This document shows, piece after piece, positions 35,764-44,905 of a stretch of 64,000 nt of DNA (positions are counted from its first letter, which is position 1; each line of letters opens with the position of its first letter). This stretch comes from Nocardioides bizhenqiangii (GTDB lineage: Bacteria; Actinomycetota; Actinomycetes; Propionibacteriales; Nocardioidaceae). A model generated the notes under the pieces. That model saw nothing but the letters and a program-made list of their open reading frames with translations, was not told where the DNA came from and did not search any database. The DNA is taken from assembly GCF_034661235.1 (NCBI RefSeq), contig NZ_CP141059.1, forward strand, positions 1,054,001 to 1,118,000. Direction: 5' to 3'. The position numbers and the translations under genes are program-made.

Positions 35764-36120
35764 ATGACATCAGCGAAGCAGAGCATTGACTCACCCCACG
35801 AGACGAGGCCGTTCAAGGCGCACGGTCACATGGACGTCGTCACGCTCGGCGACTTCACCCTGGGGCGGGGTGTCTTCGAACCGGGCTGGCGCTGGTCCGA
35901 GGACGTCAAGCCGATCGCCGGTACTGACTCCTGCCAGACCCACCACACCGGCTACTGCCTGTCCGGGCAGATGACGATCCGGTTCGACGACGGCACGGAG
36001 GTGACAGTCGGCCCCGGCGACGTGATGGTGGCAGAGCCCGGGCACGACGCCTGGGTCGTCGGCGACGAGCCGTGCATCCTCCTCGACACCGGCATCGCCG
36101 CGTACGCGAAGCCGGCGTGA
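35764..36120 (+). CDS. Cupin-domain protein
   Basis: 118 aa, ATG behind GAAGGGAAAG. A single cupin barrel: LGRGVFEPGWRWSEDVKPI, then THHTGYCLSGQMTIRFDDG and VGPGDVMVAEPGHDAWVVGD. The paired His residues of the first motif suit a metal site. Cupins of this size are often small-molecule binding or modifying proteins; the ligand is unknown. It stands alone and ends 12 bp before the convergent secreted protein. Confidence 0.85.
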   Translation: MTSAKQSIDSPHETRPFKAHGHMDVVTLGDFTLGRGVFEPGWRWSEDVKPIAGTDSCQTHHTGYCLSGQMTIRFDDGTEVTVGPGDVMVAEPGHDAWVVGDEPCILLDTGIAAYAKPA

Positions 36121-36132
36121 GATCGTCGCCGG

Positions 36133-37107
36133 TCACTCGAACTCGGTGACCGTGGAGCCGATCTCGTAGACCGGGAAGGAGATCTCCCAGTCGGAGGTGA
36201 GCGGGTCGATCGCACCCTGCGGCGCGCCGTTGTAGGACCAGCTGCCGTCCCAGCGGGCGCTGGCCTCGACGGTCGCCGCGTCGGACGGGCTGGGGAAGGT
36301 CAGCGTGCAGTCGCTCTCACCAGCGGATCGCGTCCACTCGGTGCCGCCGTCCTCGCACACGACCGAGCCGGCGCCTTCGGAGAAGTACTCGACATTGGTG
36401 AGCGACAACTCGACGGTCGCCGACCACGGTCCAGCGCTCGCGGTGACCGAGCCCTCGGTCGGGAGAGCACCGTCGAGCCAGAACCAGGTGGGCCAGTTGA
36501 CGACCGAGCCGTTGTCGCTCCGCTCCTGCGGGTTCCAGACGAACTCCGGATCGGGGACGGTGATCGCCTCCATCGCCGCCGCGAGCAGCACCTCGCCGGG
36601 GACGGGAGGGATCGGGGGCGACCCGCCCGCCTCGACGTAGACCGAGTCGTGGGTGCGGAACCACTCCTCGGCGAACTCGAAGAAGTCGTCGATGTCCTCG
36701 AAGGTCGCGCTGGAGCAGGTCGCGCCGTACCAGTGGCCCTCCGTGTCGTCCTTGTAGCGCTGGTAGCCCGGGTGCGGCTCGTAGTTGCCGATGCCGCCGG
36801 TGCGGTGCCAGAGCCTCGCGGCTTCGCCGGAGTCGACCCACTCGGCGTACTCCTTGCCGGTGTAGCCCGCGTCGTACCAGCACGGCGTCGGCAGGCTGAC
36901 CGTGGTCGTGCCAGACGATCCGGCGGAGCCGGCGCCGACGAAGGACCCGCTCACGGTGATCGTGACGGTGCCGCCGCTGGACGACGTGTCGCCGCAGTTG
37001 TCGGTGCCGACGCCGCAGGCGCTGGCGGGTTCGACCGCCGCGCCGAGCGCGATGGCACTGCCGGCCATGGCCAGCACGGCCGTCGATCGGAGCACGGACT
37101 TCAGCAT
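36133..37107 (-). CDS. Secreted protein of unknown function
   Basis: 324 aa. Start at 37107 behind AGGAGGG; signal peptide ending at ASA-CGVG. The mature part is acidic and Trp/Tyr-rich, with several Cys (CGVGTDNCGD, CWYDAGY, TCSSATF, VVCEDGG, DCTLTF) likely paired outside the cell, and a C-terminal beta-rich portion (SARWDGSWSYNGAPQG). No family recognised. The start overlaps the end of the lipoprotein gene 37101-37721 by 7 bases, so the two are co-translated and probably function together. Confidence 0.7.
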   Translation of the reverse strand: MLKSVLRSTAVLAMAGSAIALGAAVEPASACGVGTDNCGDTSSSGGTVTITVSGSFVGAGSAGSSGTTTVSLPTPCWYDAGYTGKEYAEWVDSGEAARLWHRTGGIGNYEPHPGYQRYKDDTEGHWYGATCSSATFEDIDDFFEFAEEWFRTHDSVYVEAGGSPPIPPVPGEVLLAAAMEAITVPDPEFVWNPQERSDNGSVVNWPTWFWLDGALPTEGSVTASAGPWSATVELSLTNVEYFSEGAGSVVCEDGGTEWTRSAGESDCTLTFPSPSDAATVEASARWDGSWSYNGAPQGAIDPLTSDWEISFPVYEIGSTVTEFE

Positions 37108-37721
37108 GTTCCCTCCTGGGTCGCGGCCTCGGTGACGGTCCACGAGCCGTCGATCTGGGTGACGATCACGCGGAACGGCACCCGGGCGGGGCCGTCGGGG
37201 GCGGACGCGGAACCGCCCTCGACGAATCGCAGCTCGGTGCCGTCGAGGCAGAGGTCGAGGCCGAGCAGGCCGCCGTTCGTCTCGACGTCGTCGAAGGTGG
37301 CGACCGACGTGCCGCGGTAGTAGGCGTCGTGATCCTGCAGGTAGGTCGCCGTGGACTGGAAGGTCGCCACCACCTGCTCGGCGGCGTTCTCGCTCACCAG
37401 CGGGTTCATCTTCGCCTCGCGCGCCAGCTGGAGCCGGCCGCGGTCGAACGCGACGAAGACCTCGAGCGCGACGCGGTAGCTGCCCTTCAGGTCCGGCAGG
37501 CCGTCGTACTCGAGGCCGACGTCGGGATAGCTGGTAGGAATCGGCTTCGGGCCCTTGGGCGCCGACGTCGTCGGCTCTGTCGACCCGGTCGCCTCCGAGC
37601 TCGGCTCGAGGTCGGGCGAGGTCGCGCTCGACGGGTCGCCGTCATCGCCGCCGCACGCGAGGAGCCCGGCTGCGAGCACGGCCAGGGTGGCTGCCGACGC
37701 GGCCGCCCGAGATGGCGTCAT
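37101..37721 (-). CDS. Secreted lipoprotein of unknown function
   Basis: 206 aa with a signal peptide and lipobox LLAC near residue 23, then a Ser/Thr/Glu/Pro linker. The domain that follows (GLPDLKGSYRVALEVFVAFD, TFQSTATYLQDHDAYYRGTS, FRVIVTQIDGSWTVTEAATQ) resembles small extracellular domains of other actinobacterial lipoproteins. Upstream partner of the 36133-37107 gene with a short overlap. Confidence 0.72.
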   Translation of the reverse strand: MTPSRAAASAATLAVLAAGLLACGGDDGDPSSATSPDLEPSSEATGSTEPTTSAPKGPKPIPTSYPDVGLEYDGLPDLKGSYRVALEVFVAFDRGRLQLAREAKMNPLVSENAAEQVVATFQSTATYLQDHDAYYRGTSVATFDDVETNGGLLGLDLCLDGTELRFVEGGSASAPDGPARVPFRVIVTQIDGSWTVTEAATQEGTC

Positions 37722-37827
37722 TGGAGCTCTCCGTGGATCCCGAGTCGCTCCGGTTGACCCGGAGCCGATGCTCAGGACTTTATCCCGCTGCGGACGACGT
37801 CAAACAAGCGAGGTACGACGAATGGGC

Positions 37828-39066
37828 TCAGTCCGTCTCGTCGTCATCCGCGTCGTCCTCGCAGCCGGGCCGGTCGTCGGTCGGCAGCTCGGTGGGGGCG
37901 TCGGTCGGGTCGGTCGCGTCGGTCGGGCTGTCGGTGGGGGCAGCCGTCGCAGTGTCCGTCGGCTCCGGCGTCGCCGTGTCCGTCAGCTCGGTGCTGGCCT
38001 CGTCCGTCGGCTCATCGGTGTCGGTGGGGCACGACGGGTCGGGGCGGTCCGTCGGGTCCCTCGGCGGGTGCGTCGAGGACGGCGGGTTGGGCGAGGGCGA
38101 CCATGTGACCGGGTCGGTCGCGGTCGCCGAGGGGGGATCGGACGCGGTCGGGCCGTCGGACGGCACGGGGTTGCGCGCGTTGACCGGCACGTTGGTCGGC
38201 AGGTCGGTCGGTACGTCGACGGGCGTGTCGGCCGGGATGACGACCGGGTCCGAGTCGTAGGACTGGCTCATCTGGGTCCGGTACGCGCGGTCGGTCGCGA
38301 GCACGGTCTCGATGAAGGTCCGGTCGTCGTTGATCCGTCGTACGGCGTCGATGCGCCCGGCCCGGCGGCGCAGGTCGTCGTCGCCCGAGCAGAGCAGCAC
38401 CGAGACCGCGAGCGCCGCGTCGTCGATGTCGTGGGGGTTGCGCCGGCCGTCGTCGTCGCTGTCGACGCCGACCACGGCCCAGGTTGCGGGTGAGAGCTGC
38501 AGCGGGCCCACAGGCCGGTCGAAGCGGCCGTCGCCGTCGAGGCGCCCGGCGTCGCTGTCGGGGATCCGCTTGCCGTCACGACCCACCAACGGCTTGCCGG
38601 CGTACTGGGGCCGCATCCGGCCGCTCTCGTCGAGCTCGCTGCCGGCGGTGGTGCCGTGGCCGCTGACCACGTGGCCGACCGCGGCCACCAGCGTCCACTC
38701 GAGGTGGCACCGCTTGTCGGCGCTGCCGAGGACTGCGGCGGCGCGTTGGTAGGCGGCCAGGGCCGTGCTGGGCACGGCGTCGAGCTGGACACCGTCGGCC
38801 ACGACCACCGCGACGTCGGGGATGCCGACCGGGACGTCCTGGACCTCGACGGGCGGCGCCAGCGGCAGTTCGGCCTCGGTCGTCGCGGTCGTGGTGGCGT
38901 CCGCCGAGGACGGAGCTTCAGCGCGCGGAGTGGCGTTCGTGAGCGTCACCGCGGCGGCGGTGATGGTGACAGAGGTGAGGGCGAGCGCGGACAGCACGGA
39001 CGTCAAGACCGCGCGCCTGACGGCGCTGCCGGACCGCACCGGCGCATTGCGGTGTCGCGCTGCCAT
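37828..39066 (-). CDS. Lytic-transglycosylase-like secreted protein with Thr/Pro/Asp tail
   Basis: 412 aa from the ATG at 39066 behind AGAGG; a GTG 9 bp upstream is also possible. An N-terminal membrane/signal helix (AVLTSVLSALALTSVTITAA) is followed by a MltB-like lytic domain: STALAAYQRAAAVLGSADKR, CHLEWTLVAAVGHVVSGHG, PVGPLQLSPATWAVVG and DIDDAALAVSVLLC. The catalytic acid position reads LEWTLVAAVG. The last 140 residues are a low-complexity tail of PTD, PTDT and similar repeats, possibly a wall-spanning region. It should cleave peptidoglycan glycan strands during growth. Confidence 0.8.
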   Translation of the reverse strand: MAARHRNAPVRSGSAVRRAVLTSVLSALALTSVTITAAAVTLTNATPRAEAPSSADATTTATTEAELPLAPPVEVQDVPVGIPDVAVVVADGVQLDAVPSTALAAYQRAAAVLGSADKRCHLEWTLVAAVGHVVSGHGTTAGSELDESGRMRPQYAGKPLVGRDGKRIPDSDAGRLDGDGRFDRPVGPLQLSPATWAVVGVDSDDDGRRNPHDIDDAALAVSVLLCSGDDDLRRRAGRIDAVRRINDDRTFIETVLATDRAYRTQMSQSYDSDPVVIPADTPVDVPTDLPTNVPVNARNPVPSDGPTASDPPSATATDPVTWSPSPNPPSSTHPPRDPTDRPDPSCPTDTDEPTDEASTELTDTATPEPTDTATAAPTDSPTDATDPTDAPTELPTDDRPGCEDDADDDETD

Positions 39067-39166
39067 CAATTCCACCTCTTGGTCGTATCCAAGGATGCAA
39101 CGAGATCAACGTCCCGCATACAGCAAACGTCACAAAATCATCCGAATGGTCAGTTCTCGGACAGGT

Positions 39167-40015
39167 TCAGGCCCCGTCCTCGAGGAGTCCGAGCGCGATC
39201 AGGTCGGTCAGGGGGTCCGTGACGCTGCACGACCCGTAGGAGGTGAACCAGCGGCGGGCGCCGGCGACGTCGAGCTCCGTCGCCTGCGCGACGAGTGACG
39301 CCGGGTCGCGCTCCTCCAGCGCTGCGACGGCGTCGGCGACGGGGGTGCCGTCGAACAGGAGCCGGGTCGTGACCAGCACGTTGAGGAAGCCGTGGTGCTC
39401 GAACCCGGTGTCGCCGGCGGTGTGCCGGACGGCGTGGTGCAGACCGGCGGTGCACTTGAAGGGCGTCTCGCGGTCGAGCGCCGCGTCGATCCAGCGGGCG
39501 AGGGCGTGGGCGGGTGGGAACGCGTCGGGGCTGAGGCCGCCGGTCCGGAACTTCAGCCGGAAGCCGCTCCCGGCCACCACGTCGGCCGCAGCGAGCCACG
39601 ACCCGGTCGCGGCGACGTGCGGCAGCTCGACGTACACGGGGACCTCGGGGTCGAGCACGCCCGCGGCGTGTGCGGCGTCGACGGCGGCCGCGACCCGGTG
39701 GGCGTTGCCCGGCAGGTCGTCGAGGTCGGCCAGGGCGACCTCCAGGCCGGCGAGGTCGGTGGGGGACCGGCCGCACAGGGTGGCGGCGCCGCCGACCGAG
39801 CCGGCGCCGCCGGTCAGCACCACGGAGACGGCCAGCCGGGCGTCGATCTGCGGGACGTCGACGTCCTTGACGACCAGGGGCCCGACCAGGGCGGCGTACC
39901 ACTCCTCGCGCCGGGCGACGTGAGCCGCCACGGCTTCCGGGAGCGGGAGGTCGCCGGGCGGGAACATCGCGGCGTCGTCGACGAGCCCGACCCAGGGCTG
40001 CGGCACTGTGGACAC
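39167..40015 (-). CDS. Conserved actinobacterial protein of unknown function
   Basis: 282 aa, GTG start. Leading sequence WVGLVDDAAMFPPGDLPLPE, alternating hydrophobic strands (VYVELPHVAATGSWLAAADV), and FKCTAGLHHAVRHTAGD with two His-rich spots suggest a TIM-barrel-like soluble enzyme. I do not recognise a catalytic family. It is divergent from prfB with 76 bp between starts. Confidence 0.7.
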   Translation of the reverse strand: MSTVPQPWVGLVDDAAMFPPGDLPLPEAVAAHVARREEWYAALVGPLVVKDVDVPQIDARLAVSVVLTGGAGSVGGAATLCGRSPTDLAGLEVALADLDDLPGNAHRVAAAVDAAHAAGVLDPEVPVYVELPHVAATGSWLAAADVVAGSGFRLKFRTGGLSPDAFPPAHALARWIDAALDRETPFKCTAGLHHAVRHTAGDTGFEHHGFLNVLVTTRLLFDGTPVADAVAALEERDPASLVAQATELDVAGARRWFTSYGSCSVTDPLTDLIALGLLEDGA

Positions 40016-40091
40016 ACGCCCACCTTAGGAGCCCGCCGCCGACCGGCCACGAATGGCCGCGGGGTGTGCCCGGCCCGTAACCTTGACTCTT

Positions 40092-41207
40092 GTGGCAGGC
40101 CCCGAGTACGACACCGACATCAAGCAGCTCACCGCGACGATGCACACGATCGAGCAGGTGCTCGACATCCCCGCGATGAAGCGCGAGATCGACGACCTCG
40201 GTGTCCAGGTGGCCGCTCCGGACCTGTGGGACGACCAGGCCAACGCGACCCGGGTGACCGGTCGGCTGTCCATGCTCCAGGGCGAGGTCGACCGCTTCGA
40301 GGCGCTCAAGGGCCGGATCGCCGACCTCGAGCTGATGGTGGAGCTCGCCAACGAGGAGGGCGACCAGGAGTCGCTCGCCGAGTCCGAGGCCGAGCTCGCC
40401 AAGATCAAGAAGGCCGTCGAGGCCCTGGAGATCCGCACCCTGCTCTCCGGTGAGTACGACGAGCGCGAGGCGATCGTGTCCATCCGCGCCGGCGCCGGCG
40501 GGGTCGACGCCGCCGACTTCGCCGAGATGCTGATGCGGATGTACACCCGGTGGGCCGAGCGCAACAACTACACCGTGGAGGTCTACGACGTCTCCTACGC
40601 GGAGGAGGCGGGCATCAAGTCCGCCGAGTTCGCGATCCACGCGCCGTACGGCTACGGCACCCTCTCCGTCGAGGCCGGCACCCACCGTCTGGTGCGGATC
40701 AGCCCGTTCGACAACCAGGGCCGCCGCCAGACCTCCTTCGCCGCGGTCGAGGTGGTCCCGTTCCTCGAGCAGACCGACGAGATCGAGGTCGACGAGAACG
40801 AGATCCGGGTCGACGTCTTCCGTTCGGGCGGTCCCGGCGGCCAGTCCGTCAACACCACCGACTCCGCGGTCCGGCTGACCCACATCCCGACCGGCATCGT
40901 CGTCAGCTGCCAGAACGAGAAGTCACAGCTGCAGAACAAGGCCTCGGCCATGGTGGTCCTCAAGGCCAAGCTGCTCGCGGTCAAGAAGGCCGAGGAGGCC
41001 GCGCTCAAGAAGGACCTCAAGGGCGACGTGCAGGCCAGCTGGGGCGACCAGATGCGCAACTACGTGCTGAACCCCTACCAGATCGTCAAGGACCTGCGCA
41101 CCGGCTACGAGAGCGGCAACCCGCAGGCCGTGTTCGACGGCGACCTCGACGACTTCCTCGAGGCCGGCATCCGCTGGCGCCGCGGCGCCGAGAAGGCCGA
41201 CGCCTGA
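40092..41207 (+). CDS. prfB: Peptide chain release factor 2
   Basis: 371 aa. RF2 releases finished proteins at UGA and UAA. The codon-recognition tripeptide SPF is present ([12 protein letters not shown]) and the catalytic GGQ lies in [20 protein letters not shown]. The frame is continuous from the GTG at 40092; there is no in-frame UGA near codon 26, so the programmed +1 frameshift used by many bacteria is absent here. In many actinobacteria ftsE follows directly; here about 6.4 kb of other genes lie between. Confidence 0.97.
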   Translation: MAGPEYDTDIKQLTATMHTIEQVLDIPAMKREIDDLGVQVAAPDLWDDQANATRVTGRLSMLQGEVDRFEALKGRIADLELMVELANEEGDQESLAESEAELAKIKKAVEALEIRTLLSGEYDEREAIVSIRAGAGGVDAADFAEMLMRMYTRWAERNNYTVEVYDVSYAEEAGIKSAEFAIHAPYGYGTLSVEAGTHRLVRISPFDNQGRRQTSFAAVEVVPFLEQTDEIEVDENEIRVDVFRSGGPGGQSVNTTDSAVRLTHIPTGIVVSCQNEKSQLQNKASAMVVLKAKLLAVKKAEEAALKKDLKGDVQASWGDQMRNYVLNPYQIVKDLRTGYESGNPQAVFDGDLDDFLEAGIRWRRGAEKADA

Positions 41208-41230
41208 CCTAGGGCAGGTCTCCGCACGCC

Positions 41231-41419
41231 CTAGCGGTCGGCGGCGTCGTAGACGACCTCCGCGACGGCGAACGCGACCAGGACAGAGATCGCGCCCACC
41301 AGGTCGCGGGCCGCAAGCAGGCCGAAGGCGATCAGCGCACCCGTCGCCCGCCACGCGCCACGGGGCGGGAACCGGTCGTGCCAGCGGTGCGCTGCGCGGT
41401 GGTGTTGCAGGACACTCAT
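41231..41419 (-). CDS. Small membrane protein with operator-controlled promoter
   Basis: 62 aa from the ATG at 41419, behind GGAGG with a five-base spacer. One or two hydrophobic helices (ATGALIAFGLLAARDLVGAI, SVLVAFAVAEVV) follow a His/Arg-rich start. Unknown function. A perfect 8-bp inverted repeat with a 5-bp spacer lies 18-38 bp before the start codon and overlaps a TTGACT -35-like sequence, suggesting repression by an unseen regulator. Confidence 0.65.
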   Translation of the reverse strand: MSVLQHHRAAHRWHDRFPPRGAWRATGALIAFGLLAARDLVGAISVLVAFAVAEVVYDAADR

Positions 41420-41436
41420 GACTGCCTCCAAGCCTG

Positions 41437-41457
41437 TTGACTACTAACTGTAGTCAA
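41437..41457. promoter_or_regulatory. Palindromic operator overlapping a TTGACT promoter element
   Basis: TTGACTAC and GTAGTCAA flank TAACT. The arms are perfect complements. The sequence contains TTGACT on both strands, so a repressor bound here would block RNA polymerase. It lies upstream of the minus-strand small membrane gene. The cognate regulator is not in the immediate neighbourhood. Confidence 0.7.
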
Positions 41458-41492
41458 TAAGTAGACAAAAGGCCAGGAAGTGTTCCTCCCAG

Positions 41493-42215
<723 letters not shown>

Positions 42216-42225
42216 TGGTCCACCT

Positions 42226-43335
42226 TCACTGGCCGACCTGTCGCATCAGCGCGCGCGCCCTGCGGTGCAACACGTGCGAGCCGAGCCAGTAGTTCTTGAA
42301 CTTCGGGTTGGTCGTCTGCTTGTGGTGGTAGCGGTAGTAGATCTGCTGCAGGATCACCGCCAGTCGGAACAGGCCGAAGACCTCGTAGAACGCCCACTGC
42401 TCGTCGGTGAGCTCGAGTCCGGTCCGCGAGCAGTAGTAGTCGACGACCTCCTTGCGCGTGAGCATCCCGGGCGCGTTGGACGGCTGCATCCGGAACCGCT
42501 GGTAGAGCGCGGCATCGCCGGCCTCCACCCAGTAGGAGACGACGGAGCCGAGGTCCATCAGCGGGTCGCCGAGGGTGGCCATCTCCCAGTCGAGGAGCGC
42601 GACCGGCTTGGTCGGGTCATCGGGGTCGAAGACCACGTTGTCGAGCCGGAAGTCGTTGTGGATCAGGCAGGTGCCCACGTCCGCCGGCTGGGTCTCGTCG
42701 AGCCACCGCATCACCCGCCCCCACGACGGCACGTTCCAGGTCTTCACCTTCCCGAACCGGGCGATCCAGCCGCCCACCTGGCGGGCGACGTACCCCTCGC
42801 CCTTGCCGAGGGACTCGAGGCCCGCCTCCGCAGGGTCGACGGAGTGCAGGGCGACCAGCAGGTCGAGCACGTTGGTGCAGAGCTCGCGGACCTGCTCGGG
42901 CGGCAGGTCCAGCCCCAGCTCACGGCGCGGGATGTGCCCCGCGACCCGGTCCATCACATAGAACTCGGACCCGATCACCGACGGGTCGCCGCAGTAGCCG
43001 ACCATCGTCGGGACGTACGGGAAGACCGGCGCCAGCGACTCCTGGATCCGGTGCTCACGCCCCATGTCGTGCGCGCCCTTGGCCTTCGTGCCACCCGGCG
43101 GGCGCCGCAGGATCAGGTCCCTCTTGGCGCCCTTGGTCCCTGAGCCTGTCGAAGGGGTCGAGACCTCCTGCTCGACCCGCAGCAGGTAGGTCAGGTTCGA
43201 CGCCCCGCCGCTGAACTGCCGAACCTCCGCGATCCGCCCGGGCACCTTTTCCTGCAGCCACGCCTCGACGGCGGGGACGTCGAACGCATCCTCCTCGCGG
43301 ACCTCCTGCGCGCCTGCGACGCCGGATCCGCTCAC
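42226..43335 (-). CDS. Aminoglycoside-phosphotransferase-like kinase of acyl-CoA catabolism
   Basis: 369 aa, GTG at 43335 overlapping the previous stop (GTGA). The APH fold shows the catalytic loop HNDFRLDNVVFD and the metal-binding LLDWEMATLGDP. Proteins of this group, like the N-terminal part of eukaryotic ACAD10/11, stand beside acyl-CoA dehydrogenases and are thought to phosphorylate hydroxy-acyl-CoA intermediates; the order here fits. The stretch EVSTPSTGSGTKGA after the first beta strands is encoded by a dispersed repeat at 43135-43165. Confidence 0.88.
   Translation of the reverse strand: MSGSGVAGAQEVREEDAFDVPAVEAWLQEKVPGRIAEVRQFSGGASNLTYLLRVEQEVSTPSTGSGTKGAKRDLILRRPPGGTKAKGAHDMGREHRIQESLAPVFPYVPTMVGYCGDPSVIGSEFYVMDRVAGHIPRRELGLDLPPEQVRELCTNVLDLLVALHSVDPAEAGLESLGKGEGYVARQVGGWIARFGKVKTWNVPSWGRVMRWLDETQPADVGTCLIHNDFRLDNVVFDPDDPTKPVALLDWEMATLGDPLMDLGSVVSYWVEAGDAALYQRFRMQPSNAPGMLTRKEVVDYYCSRTGLELTDEQWAFYEVFGLFRLAVILQQIYYRYHHKQTTNPKFKNYWLGSHVLHRRARALMRQVGQ
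43135..43165. repeat. GGTCTCGACCCCTTCGACAG-type dispersed repeat inside a coding gene
   Basis: On the minus strand this reads GGTCTCGACCCCTTCGACAG and continues to GGACC, 31 bp in all, a form I have seen many times between genes in Nocardioides-like genomes. Here it is translated in frame within the phosphotransferase gene. It is related to the arms at 586-635 and 50739-50809. Confidence 0.7.
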
Positions 43336-44099
43336 GTGAGCCTCCGGACGACAGGCATCGGGAGGTTCCTGAGGGCGAAGCCGAGCGGGACCCACGGCCA
43401 GGCCGGGACGAGCGCCTTCTCCTTGCGCTTCTCGATCGCGTTGACCATCGCCCGCACCCCGGTCTCGGTGTCGACCATGAACTTGGTCCGCTGGGCGACC
43501 TTCTCGTTCATCTCCGAGCGGATGTAGCCCGGGTAGATGATCGAGACGTCGATGCCCTTGGCCTTCACGTTCTCGTTGAGCAGTCCCTCGGCGAGGGCGG
43601 CGACCCCCGCCTTGGTGGCGGCGTACGTCGTGATCGTCTTGCGCATGCCGCGCATCGCGGAGGCCGAGGAGATCATGACGAGATGGCCCCTCGTCCCGGC
43701 GGCGGCCTGGGCGCGGAAGATCTCCATGGCGGCCTCGGTCTGGGCCAGCGCCGCGACGAAGTTCGTCATCGCCGTCGCCTTGTTGGCGTCGTAGCGGCCG
43801 GTGCCGAGGGGCGCGCCCTTGCCGAGCCCGGCGTTGATGATGACGCGGTCGATGGTGCCGAGCTCCGAGGCGAACTCCTTGAACACCGCGAACACCGCGT
43901 CGTCATCGTTGACGTCGAGCGGCTTGACCGCAACCGTCACGTCGGGGTGCGCGGCGACGATCTCGGCCCGCAGTGCCTCGAGTCGCTCGGTGCGCCGCGC
44001 GCAGAGCGCGAGGTCGTAGCCCAGCGCCGCGAACTGCCGCGACATCTCCTCGCCCAGCCCCGAGCTCGCTCCGGTGATCAGGATCGTTCCCTTGCTCAT
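43332..44099 (-). CDS. Short-chain dehydrogenase/reductase
   Basis: 255 aa. NAD(P)-binding TGASSGLG at residues 9-16, an NAG-type motif (INAGLGKGAPLG), catalytic Ser in MISSASAMRG and YAATKAG (Y-x3-K). C-terminal membrane-associating stretch (VPAWPWVPLGFALRNLPMPV). Coupled to both neighbours by ATGA/GTGA overlaps. Likely oxidises or reduces a lipid intermediate in the same pathway as the acyl-CoA dehydrogenase. Confidence 0.9.
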   Translation of the reverse strand: MSKGTILITGASSGLGEEMSRQFAALGYDLALCARRTERLEALRAEIVAAHPDVTVAVKPLDVNDDDAVFAVFKEFASELGTIDRVIINAGLGKGAPLGTGRYDANKATAMTNFVAALAQTEAAMEIFRAQAAAGTRGHLVMISSASAMRGMRKTITTYAATKAGVAALAEGLLNENVKAKGIDVSIIYPGYIRSEMNEKVAQRTKFMVDTETGVRAMVNAIEKRKEKALVPAWPWVPLGFALRNLPMPVVRRLT

Positions 44100-44905
44100 G
44101 CTTTCTCCTCTGTCATCGCGAAGATCCGGGCGGCGAAGCTGCGCTGCTGGCGGTCGTAGAGCGGACGCATCGTCCGCTTCGTGAGGACGGCGATCCGGGC
44201 GGGGCGGTCGGGCACGATCACCATCTGCTTCTTGTCGATGCCGGCCATCACCGCGGTCGCGATCTGGTCGGCGGTGTAGGGCGACTTCTCGATCAGCCGC
44301 GTCGCGATCCTGTTGGCGACCGGGTCGCTGCCGGTGATCGACGACGCGAGGGGCGTGCGCACGAACCCGGGACACACCGCCGAGACGAAGATGCCGAACG
44401 GGTCGAGCTCGTAGGAAAGGGTCTCGCTGAGTGCGACGACGCCCGCCTTCACCGCGGTGTACGACGCCATTGCTGGCGGGTGCACCAGCCCGGCGAGCGA
44501 GGCGGTGTTGACGATGTGCCCGCTGCCCTGCGCCTTCATCATCGGCACGAAGGTGCGGCAGCCGCGCACCACGCCGAGCAGGTTGATGTCGATCACCCGC
44601 TGCCACTCGTCGATCCCGACGACGTCGATCCGGCCGCCGGCCGCGATACCGGCGTTGTTGACGAGGACGTCGAGGCCGCCCCAGTGCTCCTCGACCCAGG
44701 CGAGCGCCGCGGCCCAGTCGTCGTCCGAGGTCACGTCGAGCTCGATCAGCTCGGCTCCGTCGACGAGGTCCCGGTCGACCGGAGGCTGGACGTCGGCGAT
44801 GACGACCTGGTCGCCGCGCCGGAGGAACTCGGCGACGAACGCCGCACCGAGCCCGGACGCGCCGCCCGTCACGAGCACGCGGCGACCGCCTTTGGGGTGC
44901 GTCAT
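44096..44905 (-). CDS. Short-chain dehydrogenase/reductase
   Basis: 269 aa. TGGASGLGAAF, NNAGIAAGGRID, catalytic NTASLAGLVHPPAMASYTAVKAG (S...Y-x3-K). A second SDR next to a first one; the two are different in sequence beyond the shared fold. ATGA overlaps on both sides show a single transcript with the acyl-CoA dehydrogenase. Likely acts on a hydroxyacyl or sterol-derived substrate; not determined. Confidence 0.9.
   Translation of the reverse strand: MTHPKGGRRVLVTGGASGLGAAFVAEFLRRGDQVVIADVQPPVDRDLVDGAELIELDVTSDDDWAAALAWVEEHWGGLDVLVNNAGIAAGGRIDVVGIDEWQRVIDINLLGVVRGCRTFVPMMKAQGSGHIVNTASLAGLVHPPAMASYTAVKAGVVALSETLSYELDPFGIFVSAVCPGFVRTPLASSITGSDPVANRIATRLIEKSPYTADQIATAVMAGIDKKQMVIVPDRPARIAVLTKRTMRPLYDRQQRSFAARIFAMTEEKA

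Noticed and set aside
40092..40200. Programmed frameshift in prfB
   Set aside because: The frame is continuous from the start and there is no in-frame UGA in the usual place.
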